From positions 62,001 through 126,000 of the forward strand of contig NZ_JAODTZ010000018.1 in NCBI RefSeq assembly GCF_025399795.1: a DNA stretch of 64,000 bases, written 5' to 3'. The notes beneath the pieces were generated by a model. The model had not been told where the DNA came from. It saw nothing but the letters and a program-made list of their open reading frames with translations, and ran no database searches. A program made the translations under genes and the position numbers. This stretch comes from Streptomyces rhizosphaerihabitans. GTDB taxonomy: Bacteria; Actinomycetota; Actinomycetes; Streptomycetales; Streptomycetaceae. How positions within the stretch are numbered: the first letter of the stretch is position 1; each line of letters opens with the position of its first letter. Of this stretch, positions 1 to 9,372 are shown piece after piece.

Positions 1-1408
1 CCTTGGTGCCGCTGCCCTCGGAGAGCAGGTAGAACATGTGGTTCGCGGGACCCGATGAATAGTGGACGTCGAGGTTGCCGACGCCGGAGTACCAACTGTC
101 CGCGGAGCCGCCGTCCTTGCTCGGCTTGTCCATGTAACGCAGCGGTGTGCCGTCGCCGTTGATGTTGATCTTCTCGCCGATGAGGTAGTCGCCCACGTCG
201 GTCGAGTTGTTGGCGTAGAACTCCACGCCGGTGCCGAAGATGTCGGAGGTCGCCTCGTTGAGACCGCCGGACTCACCGGTGTAGTTCAGACCCGCGGTGT
301 TGGAGGTGACACCGTGGCTCATCTCGTGGCCCGCGACGTCCAGCGAGGTCAGCGCGTGGGTGCTGCTGGTGCCGTCGCCGTACGTCATGCAGAAGCAGCT
401 GTCGTCCCAGAAGGCGTTGACGTACGCCGAGCTGTAGTGGACGCGCGAGTAGGCGGCGACGCCGTCGTTCTTGATGCCGCTGCGCCCGAAGGTGTTCTTG
501 TAGAAGTCCCAGGTCATCTGGGCGCCGTAGGCGGCGTCCGCGCCGGCGGTCTGGGTGTTGGAGCCCGCGCCGGTGCCCCAGACGTCGTCGGAGTCGGTCA
601 TCAGGGTGCCGGTGCCGGAGGTGCCGTTGTTCAGCGAGTACGTCTTGTGACCGCCGCGGGTGGAGTCGGTCAGCTGGTACGTCGAGCCGGACAGCGTGGT
701 GTTCAGCGTGACCGTGCCGCTGTACTGGGTGTTGCCGGTGCCGGTCTCGATGCCCTCGTACCGCGTGAGTTCCTTGCCGGTGGTGGCGTCGGTGATGACG
801 TGCAGCTTGCTTGGCGTGCCGTCGTCCTGGAATCCGCTGATCACGGTCTCCCAGGCGAGCCTGGGTGTGCCGATGCCCGCCCAGATGACCTTGCGGGCGC
901 TGTCGGTGGCGGGCTTCTCCGCCTTGAGCGACTTGGCCACCGTGAGCGCCTTGGCCGCGGCGGCGTCCTTGGTGAACGTCGCGGTGGTGCTCGCGACCTT
1001 GATGGTGTGCTTGTTGTTGAAGGTCGTGCTCACCGTGCCGGTGGCCTGCGAGGCAGGCGGGGTGTGGACGACGATGTCGCCGCCGAGCACCGGGAGGCCG
1101 GCGTAGGTGCGCTCGTAACGGGTGTGCAGGGTGCCGTCGTTGTCCTTGACGACGTCCTTGACGACCAGCTTCTCCTTCGAGCCGAGGCCGAGGGTGCCGG
1201 CGGTCGCCGTGGTCTGCTTCGATGCCTTCGTCAGCAGCGCCACGTGCTGGGCCGGGGTGAGCTTGGCCTCAAGTCCCCCGGTGCGCAGGGGGGTTGTGTG
1301 GGGGGCGGGCTTGGCGACTGCCGGGACCGTCTGTATACCGACGGCCAGGAACGCGGCGGTGGCCACCAGGGCTCCGGCCGCAGTCGCCTGACGGGGGAAA
1401 CGTCTCAC
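1..1408 (-). CDS. M4 (thermolysin-like) neutral metallopeptidase, 3' end outside window
   Basis: Secreted zinc endopeptidase. The GTG start at 1408 opens a Sec-type signal peptide (basic RRFPRQ, then an Ala/Val-rich core ending near AVAK). A propeptide with FTP/PepSY-like sequence follows. The catalytic domain shows the zinc motif HEMSH (around 315-330) and the third-ligand motif GLNEATSD (around 242-265). Near the window edge the typical DVHYSSGPANHMFYLL stretch is readable, so only the last part of the domain is missing. The family normally runs 500-680 residues and about 469 are present. The gene is convergent with nothing visible here. The family assignment is firm; substrate specificity cannot be read. 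Confidence 0.95.
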   Translation of the reverse strand, partial: MRRFPRQATAAGALVATAAFLAVGIQTVPAVAKPAPHTTPLRTGGLEAKLTPAQHVALLTKASKQTTATAGTLGLGSKEKLVVKDVVKDNDGTLHTRYERTYAGLPVLGGDIVVHTPPASQATGTVSTTFNNKHTIKVASTTATFTKDAAAAKALTVAKSLKAEKPATDSARKVIWAGIGTPRLAWETVISGFQDDGTPSKLHVITDATTGKELTRYEGIETGTGNTQYSGTVTLNTTLSGSTYQLTDSTRGGHKTYSLNNGTSGTGTLMTDSDDVWGTGAGSNTQTAGADAAYGAQMTWDFYKNTFGRSGIKNDGVAAYSRVHYSSAYVNAFWDDSCFCMTYGDGTSSTHALTSLDVAGHEMSHGVTSNTAGLNYTGESGGLNEATSDIFGTGVEFYANNSTDVGDYLIGEKININGDGTPLRYMDKPSKDGGSADSWYSGVGNLDVHYSSGPANHMFYLLSEGSGTK

Positions 1409-1916
1409 TCGTACTCCTACTGCTTCGGCCGCGGTCGGCGGCCGGTGACAGACCGGGCAGACGGGATGTGCTGTCCGGGAAGAGCTGAGCAGGGGCGTGC
1501 GGGAACGCGACCGAGGGCAGGCGTGGGGCACCTGCCCTACAGGTGGAGGAAGGATCGCATTCTTGACCCAGGCATGACATGCGCTTGCTGCCAATCGAGG
1601 GTTATCCCTACGCCCGCGTCCCGAAACCCCCGCCTCGCACCCTGCCACCCGGGTGGCAACGCCGACGATCGGCTCACGGCTGCCGCCGAACTCGCTTCCA
1701 CTGGATGGGAGTTGCTCTCCGAACCGCCCTGCGCTCCACCCCGGGCGCGCACCCGAACCGCCCGACGTCACCTCCCCGAACCACGCCCCCCCAAGGCACC
1801 CGACGTCACCTCCCCGAACCACGCCCCCCGAAGCACCCGACGTCACCTCCCCGAACCATGACTTTCCCGAACTGCCCGCGGCCGCATCCCTGTTGGAGTA
1901 CCGCCGGGCAACCGCC
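1409..1916. other. Intergenic region with a three-copy tandem repeat
   Basis: There is no credible gene between the protease start and the lactonase stop. At 1759-1859 a unit of 37-38 bp, built around CGACGTCACCTCCCCGAACC, occurs three times in tandem. It could be replication slippage or regulatory spacing. Nothing else is recognisable. Confidence 0.5.
1759..1859. repeat. Tandem repeat, 3 copies of about 37 bp
   Basis: The motif CGACGTCACC recurs at about 1763, 1801 and 1838, each time followed by TCCCCGAACCA. The copies differ by one or two bases. Confidence 0.7.
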
Positions 1917-2768
1917 TCAGGGCCGGCCCGCTCCCGGCACCTCGACCCGCGTGGCGAGTACCTGTCCGGAGCCGGGTGTCACCATCTCGGACTCCGTCAT
2001 ACCGCGCCAGGTGGCGGCCACGATGAACAGCGTCCGCCTGTCGTGGCCGCCCAGCACACAGGCGAAGCCGCCGCGGTCGAGGTCGACCCGGTCCAGCACG
2101 GCACCGCCCTCGGCGACGCGCACACAGCAGCGCCCCGGTACATCGGCGTACCAGACGGCGTTGTGTGCGTCGACGCAGATGCCGTCCGGGGTTCCCTCTC
2201 CCAGGTCGGCCCAGACGCGGCGGCCCGACAGAGTGCCGTCCGCGCCGATGTCGAAGGCGACGAGGCTGTGCCGGTAGGAGTCGGCGACGATCAGCGCGGA
2301 ACCGTCGGGCGTCACGGCCATCCCGTTGGGGAACGCGATGTCGTCGGCCACCTGGCGGACCACGCCGTCCGGGGTGACCAGCGAGACGGAGCCCGGCTTT
2401 GCCGCCTCTCCCGTCATCGGGTCGAAGTCGGCCCGGTTGACGTAGGTGTTTCCGCGGCCGTCGACCACGATGTCGTTCCAGCCGGGCCGGCCCAGGTCCG
2501 CGTACGTGGCCAGGGAGCCGTCGGGTTCCCGGCGGAGCAGCAGGCCCTCCGCCGAGGAGACGATCAGCATGCGGCCGTCGGGGAGGCGGTCGGTGCACAG
2601 TGGCAGCGACGCCACCCGTGCGACCACCTCACTGTGACCGGCCGCCGGATCGAGGGCGATGACCTCGCCCGCGGTCCAGTCGGAGAAGTACAGCCGGTCC
2701 CCGTGCCAGCGCGGCGACTCGACCAGCCCATGCCCTTCGAGCAGCGTCCGTACCTCGTACATCCTCAT
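1917..2768 (-). CDS. SMP-30/gluconolactonase-like protein
   Basis: A predicted 283-residue six-bladed beta-propeller of the SMP-30/gluconolactonase/LRE family. These are metal-dependent lactone hydrolases or sugar-lactonase-like enzymes of the cytoplasm. Visible family motifs are ESPRWHGDRLYFSDW at the N-terminus, GWNDIVVDGRGNTYV and FPNGMAVTPDGSALIVAD in the middle, and GTPDGICVD in the C-terminal half; the Glu, Asn and Asp metal ligands fall in these. The ATG at 2768 was chosen because the protein begins with the conserved metal-binding blade there; the same frame stays open far upstream only as a shadow of the opposite gene. It is divergent from the MMPL exporter. The substrate is unknown. 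Confidence 0.88.
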   Translation of the reverse strand: MRMYEVRTLLEGHGLVESPRWHGDRLYFSDWTAGEVIALDPAAGHSEVVARVASLPLCTDRLPDGRMLIVSSAEGLLLRREPDGSLATYADLGRPGWNDIVVDGRGNTYVNRADFDPMTGEAAKPGSVSLVTPDGVVRQVADDIAFPNGMAVTPDGSALIVADSYRHSLVAFDIGADGTLSGRRVWADLGEGTPDGICVDAHNAVWYADVPGRCCVRVAEGGAVLDRVDLDRGGFACVLGGHDRRTLFIVAATWRGMTESEMVTPGSGQVLATRVEVPGAGRP

Positions 2769-2958
2769 CACTGCCTTCGCTCCGTACCGGCTCAGCACCG
2801 GCTCAGCACCGGCTACGCACCGGTGTCCCACTGACTGAACGAACGGGCACCGGCCGGATCGACACCTCCCCGCCGGCTGACGGCGAAGAGGCCGGGGGCC
2901 GTGCCCCACCCGTCCGGGTTCGGGTGGCCTCGCCCCGGCTCTCGCCGGGCCGCGATGA

Positions 2959-2980
2959 TCGTCACGTCGTTTAATGACGA
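2959..2980. promoter_or_regulatory. Inverted repeat upstream of the MMPL gene, possible operator
   Basis: A TCGTCA-N10-TGACGA perfect inverted repeat lies about 35 bp upstream of the exporter start, in the divergent promoter region. TTTAAT inside it could serve as a -10 element. A TetR/MarR-type operator is an inference; no cognate regulator is adjacent. Confidence 0.35.
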
Positions 2981-3014
2981 AGTCGGAGGTGTCGTCTTCC
3001 AGCAGGAGCAGCGC

Positions 3015-5297
3015 ATGTCTGCGACACAAGCCACTTCGGGGAGCGGGCGGAGCAAGCCCGGGAGACTGCAGCGGCTGGGTGAATGGTGCGCCCGCCATTT
3101 CGTGATCGTCATCGTGGCCTGGCTCGTCGCGCTCGCCGCGCTGCAGACACTGAACCGCTCGTTCGGCGGAGAGTACTCGGACAATTTCACGCTTCCCGGA
3201 GTGCAGTCCACCGAAGGCCTGGACGTTCTCAAGAAGCACGATCCGGCGGCCGGCGGTTACAGCAGCCAGGTCGTGCTGCGCGACACGCAGAAGCCCCTGA
3301 CGTCGCTGAGTTCCCAGATGAGCCAGACGGTCGGCGATCTGCAGAAGCTGCCGCACGTCCTGTCCGCGCAGAATCCGCTTCCGCCGCCCGGCTCGCAGCC
3401 GCCCTCGGGGCAGTCCCAGCAGCCGAACGTCGGACCGCTGTCCACCGACGGGAAGACCGGCTACATCACCGTCCGCTTCAATGTGCAGCCCTCGACCCTC
3501 GGCGACGACTACCTCCACGGTGTGGACAGTGCCGTGCAGCCGCTCCGGGCGGCGGGCGTCGACGTCGAGTACGGCGGCCCGCTGGGAGAACTGGCCCGAC
3601 CCGCGGCGAACGATCGGATCAGCGAGGCCATCGGCTTCGCGGTGGCGATCGTCGTCCTGCTCGTCGGATTCGGCAGCGTCATCGCGGCGGGTCTGCCGCT
3701 GGTGAGCGCCCTGATCAGCGTGGTGGGCGGCCTGGCCTGTCTCGGCCTGCTGGCCGCCGCTTTCACCTTCGCGACGGTGTCCCCGACGCTCGCCACCATG
3801 ATCGGACTGGGCGTCGGCATCGACTACGCCCTGTTCCTGATCACCCGTCACCGGCAGAACCTCATCGACGGCGCCGATCCGGTGCGGGCGGCGGGCCGGG
3901 CCACCACCACCAGTGGGCGGGCCGTCCTCGTCTCCGGCTGCACGGTGATCATCGCGCTGGCCGGGCTGTCCGTCTCCGGTGTCTCCTTCATCAGCAAACT
4001 CGGGCTCGCGGCGGCCGTGACGGTCGTCTCGGCCGTCGCCGGTGCGCTGACCCTCGTACCCGCCCTGCTCGGGCTCGTCGGCAAGCGCATCGACCGCTAT
4101 CACCTGCGCAAGCCGGTCGCGGAGACGGACGCCGAGCCCGGGACGCCCGCGCACGGCACCTGGCACCGCTACGCGCTGCGTGTGCAGCGGCATCCCTGGC
4201 GGTTCCTGTCCGGCGGCCTCTTCACGGTGCTGGTGCTGGCCATCCCGCTGTTCACCATCCAGCTCGGGCACATCGGCGACGGCGCGGACCCCACCTCGTT
4301 CACGGACCGACGGGCGTTCGACATCATGTCGGACTCCTTCGGACCCGGCTCCAACGGGCCGTTGACCGTCGTCATCGACCAGACCGACGTTCCGTCCGAC
4401 AAGCGTTCCGCGCTGGCGTCGCAGGCGCAGAAGACGATCGACGGCGTGTCGGGGGCGGCCGCGGTCACGCAGCTGACGGCCACCCAGGACGGGGACGTGC
4501 TGGTGGGCACCGTCTTCTCCAAAGTGTCTCCGCAGAACCAGGACACCACCGACCTGACGAACCGTCTGGTCGACACCACACTGCCGCAGGCCGTGTCCGG
4601 CACCACCGCCAAGGGCTACGTCACCGGCACCACGGCCGCCCAGGTCGACTTCCGCAACATCGTCTCCAGCCGGCTGCCCCTCATCATCCTCGTGGTGGTC
4701 GCGCTCGCCTTCATCATCATCCTGATCGTCTTCCGCGGGCTGCTCGTCGCGTTGAAGGCGGCGGTCCTCAACGTGCTGTCCATCGCCGCTTCGTACGGTG
4801 TCGTCGTCGCCGTCTTCCAGTGGGGCTGGGGCGGGCCTGCGCTCGGTGTGTCGGGCAAGGTGCCCATCGAGAGCTATGTGCCGATGATGATGTTCGCGAT
4901 CATCTTCGGGCTCAGCATGGACTACGAGATCTTCCTGCTGTCGCGGGTCCACGAGTTCTGGCTGCGCACCGGGGACGCGAAGGGCAGCGTCGCGCACGCC
5001 CTGGAGATCACCGCCCGGGTGATCACCTGCGCGGCCCTGATCATGGTGAGCGTCTTCGCGGCGTTCATCGTGAGCGACAACATCGTGGTCAAGATGCTCG
5101 GACTCGGACTCTCCGTGAGCGTCCTGATCGACGCGACGGTCGTACGGCTCCTGCTCGTGCCGGCCGTGATGACCCTGCTCGGGGAACACGCCTGGTGGAC
5201 ACCGCGCTGGCTGGACCGGATCCTCCCGCACATCGACCCGGAGGGCGAACCCGCCTCGGCCGTCCCGAATCCCACGGGCCCTCCGGCCACCGGGTGA
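3015..5297 (+). CDS. MMPL/RND family membrane exporter
   Basis: A 760-residue inner-membrane transporter of the MMPL branch of the RND superfamily, proton-driven and used by actinomycetes for lipids or drugs. There is one helix near residues 30-48, a large extracytoplasmic loop, a first bundle of helices (about 195-350), a second loop, and a final bundle (about 555-735). The bundles contain the internally repeated GIDYALFLITRHR and SMDYEIFLLSRVHE motifs, whose Asp-Tyr pairs are typical of proton relay segments. The ATG at 3015 is preceded by AGGAG at 3004-3008. Longer in-frame starts lack a ribosome binding site. It is divergent from the lactonase. The substrate cannot be inferred. Confidence 0.93.
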   Translation: MSATQATSGSGRSKPGRLQRLGEWCARHFVIVIVAWLVALAALQTLNRSFGGEYSDNFTLPGVQSTEGLDVLKKHDPAAGGYSSQVVLRDTQKPLTSLSSQMSQTVGDLQKLPHVLSAQNPLPPPGSQPPSGQSQQPNVGPLSTDGKTGYITVRFNVQPSTLGDDYLHGVDSAVQPLRAAGVDVEYGGPLGELARPAANDRISEAIGFAVAIVVLLVGFGSVIAAGLPLVSALISVVGGLACLGLLAAAFTFATVSPTLATMIGLGVGIDYALFLITRHRQNLIDGADPVRAAGRATTTSGRAVLVSGCTVIIALAGLSVSGVSFISKLGLAAAVTVVSAVAGALTLVPALLGLVGKRIDRYHLRKPVAETDAEPGTPAHGTWHRYALRVQRHPWRFLSGGLFTVLVLAIPLFTIQLGHIGDGADPTSFTDRRAFDIMSDSFGPGSNGPLTVVIDQTDVPSDKRSALASQAQKTIDGVSGAAAVTQLTATQDGDVLVGTVFSKVSPQNQDTTDLTNRLVDTTLPQAVSGTTAKGYVTGTTAAQVDFRNIVSSRLPLIILVVVALAFIIILIVFRGLLVALKAAVLNVLSIAASYGVVVAVFQWGWGGPALGVSGKVPIESYVPMMMFAIIFGLSMDYEIFLLSRVHEFWLRTGDAKGSVAHALEITARVITCAALIMVSVFAAFIVSDNIVVKMLGLGLSVSVLIDATVVRLLLVPAVMTLLGEHAWWTPRWLDRILPHIDPEGEPASAVPNPTGPPATG

Positions 5298-5298
5298 C

Positions 5299-5345
5299 AC
5301 CGACGGCCACCGACAGCCACCGACAGCCACCGACAGCCACCGACG
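5299..5345. repeat. Short tandem repeat (10-bp unit, about 5 copies)
   Basis: The unit CGACAGCCAC and its variant CGACGGCCAC are repeated head to tail immediately after the exporter stop codon. Confidence 0.9.
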
Positions 5346-5526
5346 GGGGATCGCCGTACGGGCGTTCGCGCATCACTCCCCTTCGTACGACCCGCGTGAC
5401 GTCGATGGCGTGCGTTCAGGGACGCGCCGCAGGTCCTACGGCATCGGGAAATGCCGGATGCCCGGACCTCCACCGCGGCGGAGAAATCCAAGTGCCCGGG
5501 GCCGCCCGGCTCCTTAGCATGGCCGG

Positions 5527-6087
5527 ATGCCCCGACTCGAACGTCTCCGCCTCGACCACGCGCCCGCGCTGCTCGCGTTCGAGCGGGAGAACCGCGCCTA
5601 CTTCGCCGCGTCGATCCCCGACCGCGGCGACGCCTACTTCGCGGAGTTCGACGCCCGCCATCGCGAGCTGCTGGCCGACCAGGATGCGGGGCTGGACTTC
5701 TTCCATCTCGTCGTGGACGGCGCCGGCGCGGTGCTGGGGCGCTTCAACCTGTTCGCCGTGGCGCAGGGTTCGGCGGAACTCGGGTACCGCGTCGCCGAGC
5801 GGGCTGCCGGGCGGGGGCTCGCCACGACCGCCGTGCGGGAGGTCTGCGCCCTGGCCGCGACCGAGTACGGCCTGAGAACCCTGCGGGCCAGAACGACCGC
5901 CGACAATGCCGGGTCGCGGACCGTCCTGGCTCGCACGGGGTTCCTCGTCACCGGCGACATCGAGTTGAACGGCCGCCCGGGCCTTCGCTTCGCGCTGGAC
6001 CTCCCGGCCTCCGACGCAGCGTTCCCGACCGGGCGCCGAGCAGCCGGTCAGGGAATCGGTTCGGCGGCCGGGTTGATCGGGGACTGA
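5527..6087 (+). CDS. GNAT family N-acetyltransferase (RimJ/RimL-like)
   Basis: A 186-residue acetyl-CoA-dependent acetyltransferase. The fold elements are readable: an N-terminal LERLRLDHAPALLAFERENRAYF segment, a beta strand with GAVLGRFNLF, the ELGYRVAERAAGRGLAT segment that supplies the acetyl-CoA-binding QxxGxG-type loop (AAGRGLA), and a terminal TLRARTTADNAGSRTVLARTGF, typical of RimJ-type enzymes. The last 25 residues extend beyond the domain and overlap the convergent DUF6296-like gene by 40 bp. The substrate is unknown; ribosomal-protein or small-molecule acetylation are both possible. Confidence 0.88.
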   Translation: MPRLERLRLDHAPALLAFERENRAYFAASIPDRGDAYFAEFDARHRELLADQDAGLDFFHLVVDGAGAVLGRFNLFAVAQGSAELGYRVAERAAGRGLATTAVREVCALAATEYGLRTLRARTTADNAGSRTVLARTGFLVTGDIELNGRPGLRFALDLPASDAAFPTGRRAAGQGIGSAAGLIGD

Positions 6088-6284
6088 TAGGCGCCGCTGG
6101 CCAGCATGCGGACCTCGCCGGCCGGGCTGATCTCGGCGCGGAGAATGCCGGTGGGATCGCTGTACACCGGGTTGCCGCCCGGCCCGTGGGCAGTCGTCCG
6201 TTCGACGACCACCTCATCCGTCACCATGCGCGAATCCGGTCCGGGATGGGTGAAGGTCAGCCGGTAGCGGTCCACGGTCGTCAT
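6048..6284 (-). CDS. Small DUF6296-like protein
   Basis: A 78-residue soluble protein beginning MTTVDRYRLTFTHPG. The spacing of HGPGGNPVYSDPTGILRAEIS and EVRMLASGAYQ resembles the Streptomyces DUF6296 family (assigned from memory of the family pattern). The ATG at 6284 is preferred because similarity begins exactly there; the frame is open to 6476 without family-like sequence. It is convergent with the acetyltransferase. Function unknown. Confidence 0.65.
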   Translation of the reverse strand: MTTVDRYRLTFTHPGPDSRMVTDEVVVERTTAHGPGGNPVYSDPTGILRAEISPAGEVRMLASGAYQSPINPAAEPIP

Positions 6285-6474
6285 CTGGGCCTCCCGCGCC
6301 GAAGCGACAAATCCGGGTGAAAAGATACGTCTCCCATCATGCGGCCAGACGCCCGCGAGAGCAGCGTCGTCCGCGCCGGACCAGCGCTGTGACGGGCCCC
6401 ACGAACGGGACGGCAAACGCTCACTGTGCGTGATGCCCCTCGCCACCAGGCGTCCGGCAGTGTAGACATAGCAC

Positions 6475-9207
6475 ATGGTCGGACTATTGGGTCGAACCCG
6501 GGCTCAGTCGACCCGCCGCCCCAACACAGCGCACCATCAGCGTGGGTCACACGAAGGCAAGCACAGGCACGACCCGTCCAACGGGCTTCGTTCCGCGCTC
6601 GGCGGGCGCAGTGTCGCCGGACAGGTGTTCGTCCTGCAAGTGGTGATCGTGCTGCTCCTGGTCGTCGCCGCGGCGGTCGCACTGATACTCCAGGTGCGGC
6701 ACGACAGCACCCAGGAGGCCCGCAACCGCTCGCTCGCCGTCGCGGAGACCTTCGCCAACGCGCCCGGCACGCGCGCGGCGCTCAACGCTCCCCACCCCAC
6801 GGCCCTGCTGCAACCCAGCGCCGAAGCCGCACGCAAGGCGTCGAAGGTGGACTTCATCGTCGTGCTGAACACCGACGCGATCCGCTACACCCACCCCAAG
6901 CCCGACCGGATCGGAAAGAAGTTCGTCGGGACCACGGCACCGGTGCTGGCCGGGCACTCCATCACCGAGCAGATCAACGGGACGCTCGGACCGCTCGTGC
7001 AGGCCACGGTCCCCATCAAGGCACCCGACGGCAAGGTCGTCGGCATGGTGTCGGCCGGCATCACCACGGCGAACGTGGGCGGCGCCGCCGACCGCCAGCT
7101 GCCGCTGCTGCTGGGCGCCGCCGGCATCGCGCTCGCCCTGGCGACCACGAGCACCGCGCTGGTGAGCCGGCGCCTGCTGCGCCAGACGCATGGCCTCGGC
7201 CCGTACGAGATGACCCGGATGTACGAGCACCACGACGCCGTTCTGCACTCCGTCCGGGAGGGAGTGATCATCGTCGGCGGTGAGGGGCAGCTGCTCCTGG
7301 CCAACGACGAGGCGACCCGCCTGCTCGACCTCCCCGCGGACGCCGAGGGACAGCACGTCCAGAAACTCGGCCTCGACGCCGGCACCGCCGAGCTGCTGGC
7401 CTCCGGGCGCGTCGCCACCGACGAGGTGCACCTGGTCGGGGACCAGCTCCTGGCCATCAACCAGCGGCCCACGGACCTGCAGGGCGGCCCGGCCGGCAGC
7501 GTCGCGACACTCCGTGACTCGACCGAACTGCGCGCGCTCTCCGGCCGGGCCGAGATCGCCCGCGAGCGGCTCAAACTCCTCTACGACGCCGGCGTGGGCA
7601 TCGGTACGAGCCTGGACGTCACGCGGACGGCCGAGGAACTGGCGGAGGTCGCCGTCCCCCGGTTCGCGGACTTCGTGACCGTGGACCTGGCCGACGCCGT
7701 ACTGAACGGACAGGAGCCGGACGCGGGCGCCGGTCTGCGCCGCACCGCCTCCGGCGGCATCCGCAAGGACGCCCCGCTCTATCCGGTCGGCGAGCACATC
7801 GGGTTCGTCCCCTCCACCCCCCAGGCGCACAGCCTCCGCACCGGCGAGGCCGTCGTCGAACCCGATCTCGGCGGCGCCCCGGGCTGGCTGGCCCAGGACC
7901 TCCAGCGCACCGCTCAGGTCGTCGACTACGGAATCCACTCCCTGATCACCGTCCCGCTGCGCGTCGGGCCCCTGGTCATGGGCGTGGTCAACTTCTGGCG
8001 CTCCGAGAAGCCCGAACCCTTCGACGTGGAGGATCTGGCCCTGGCCGAGGAGCTGGTCGCCCGTGCGGCGGTCTCCATCGACAACGCGCGCCGCTACACC
8101 CGCGAGCACACGATGGCCGTGACGCTGCAGCGCAGCCTGCTGCCGCGCACACTGCCCGACCAGAGCGCCCTCGACCTCGCCTACCGCTATCTGCCGGCCC
8201 AGGCGGGGGTCGGCGGCGACTGGTTCGACGTACTGCCGCTGCCCGGCGCCCGGGTGGCCGTCGTCGTGGGCGATGTCGTCGGCCACGGGCTGCTGGCCGC
8301 CGCGACGATGGGGCGGCTGCGCACTGCGGTGCACAATTTCTCCGCGCTCGATCTGCCGCCCGACGAACTGCTCGGACTCCTGGACGAGCTGGTCGGCCGT
8401 ATCGACCAGGACGAGACGACGGAGGACGGCAGGGCCGCCGTCACGGGCGCCACCTGCGTGTACGCCGTCTACGACCCGACGACCCGGCGCTGCACCGTCG
8501 CCCGGGCCGGGCACCCGCCGCCGGCCGTGATCCGTCCGGACGGAAGCGTCGAGTTCCCCGATGTTCCGGCCGGCCCGCCGCTCGGCCTGGGCGGTCTGCC
8601 GTTCGAGACGGCCGAGCTGGAACTGGCGGAGGGCAGCCGGCTGGTGCTCTACACGGACGGCCTGGTCGAGGACCGGGAACGGGACATCGACGTCGGGCTC
8701 GAACTGCTGCGCACGGCGCTGGCCGGAGCCGACCGCTCGCCGGAGGAAACCTGCCAGGCCGTCCTGGACGCCCTCCTGCCGGCCCGGCCGAGCGATGACA
8801 TCGCGCTGATCGTGGCCCGTACCCACGCTCTGGGTGCCGACCGGATCGCCTCGTGGGAGGTGCCGTCCGAACCGGCCGCCGTCGGCGAGGTGCGTGCCTC
8901 GGTCAGCCGGCAGCTGGCGCGGTGGGGGCTCGACGAGATGGCGTTCACCACCGAGCTGATCCTCAGCGAGCTGGTGACGAACGCCATCCGCTACGGGAAC
9001 GGGCCGATCGGCGTCCGCGTGCTGCTGGACCGCACGCTGATCTGCGAGGTCTTCGACGGCAGCAGCACCTCACCGCATCTGCGGTACGCGGCGACGACGG
9101 ACGAGGGCGGGCGCGGCCTGTTCCTGGTCGCACAGCTCACCGACCGCTGGGGCACCCGCTACACACCCGAGGGCAAGGTCATCTGGGCGGAACAACCGCT
9201 GCCCTGA
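6475..9207 (+). CDS. Membrane sensor SpoIIE-type serine phosphatase with PAS, GAF and HATPase domains
   Basis: A 910-residue signalling protein probably acting on anti-sigma-factor antagonists. Order: helix (about 50-72); extracytoplasmic sensor like CitA/DcuS (75-205, containing YTHPKPDRIGKKFVGT and VKAPDGKVVGMVSAGIT-like sequence); second helix (about 205-225); PAS (245-350); GAF (365-540); SpoIIE/PP2C phosphatase (575-770, with VGGDWFDVLPL, VVGDVVGHGLLAA and SDDIALIV metal-site motifs); and a C-terminal HATPase_c_2 kinase-like domain (795-905, ELVTNAIRYG and GGRGLFLV). The phosphatase and anti-sigma kinase-like modules in one chain suggest a self-contained partner-switching regulator. The first in-frame ATG is used; the true start could be a few codons later. 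Confidence 0.9.
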   Translation: MVGLLGRTRAQSTRRPNTAHHQRGSHEGKHRHDPSNGLRSALGGRSVAGQVFVLQVVIVLLLVVAAAVALILQVRHDSTQEARNRSLAVAETFANAPGTRAALNAPHPTALLQPSAEAARKASKVDFIVVLNTDAIRYTHPKPDRIGKKFVGTTAPVLAGHSITEQINGTLGPLVQATVPIKAPDGKVVGMVSAGITTANVGGAADRQLPLLLGAAGIALALATTSTALVSRRLLRQTHGLGPYEMTRMYEHHDAVLHSVREGVIIVGGEGQLLLANDEATRLLDLPADAEGQHVQKLGLDAGTAELLASGRVATDEVHLVGDQLLAINQRPTDLQGGPAGSVATLRDSTELRALSGRAEIARERLKLLYDAGVGIGTSLDVTRTAEELAEVAVPRFADFVTVDLADAVLNGQEPDAGAGLRRTASGGIRKDAPLYPVGEHIGFVPSTPQAHSLRTGEAVVEPDLGGAPGWLAQDLQRTAQVVDYGIHSLITVPLRVGPLVMGVVNFWRSEKPEPFDVEDLALAEELVARAAVSIDNARRYTREHTMAVTLQRSLLPRTLPDQSALDLAYRYLPAQAGVGGDWFDVLPLPGARVAVVVGDVVGHGLLAAATMGRLRTAVHNFSALDLPPDELLGLLDELVGRIDQDETTEDGRAAVTGATCVYAVYDPTTRRCTVARAGHPPPAVIRPDGSVEFPDVPAGPPLGLGGLPFETAELELAEGSRLVLYTDGLVEDRERDIDVGLELLRTALAGADRSPEETCQAVLDALLPARPSDDIALIVARTHALGADRIASWEVPSEPAAVGEVRASVSRQLARWGLDEMAFTTELILSELVTNAIRYGNGPIGVRVLLDRTLICEVFDGSSTSPHLRYAATTDEGGRGLFLVAQLTDRWGTRYTPEGKVIWAEQPLP

Positions 9208-9372
9208 GCCGACCGCTCAGGGCGCCTCCCGGAAAACTCGGGGATCGACTCGACCGGGCGCACGCCCGCCACCCGCCTGGAAGCCACCGGGCTCGTCTCC
9301 CGCGGCCAGGAGTCGGCGGTCAGGAGTCAGCAGGGGTGAGCGGGCCGGGTGCAGCCGGGATCGGACGATCCC

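Noticed and set aside
1759..1859. Tandem repeat considered as a CRISPR array
   Set aside because: Units are contiguous without unique spacers and no cas genes are present.
62..1861. 599-codon plus-strand ORF and smaller ORFs opposite the M4 protease
   Set aside because: They are antisense frames of a clear metallopeptidase, Val/Gly/Arg-rich without domain motifs; GC bias creates them.
1917..5330. 1,137-codon minus-strand ORF
   Set aside because: Only its C-terminal 283 codons are the SMP-30-like gene; the remainder is the antisense shadow of the MMPL gene.
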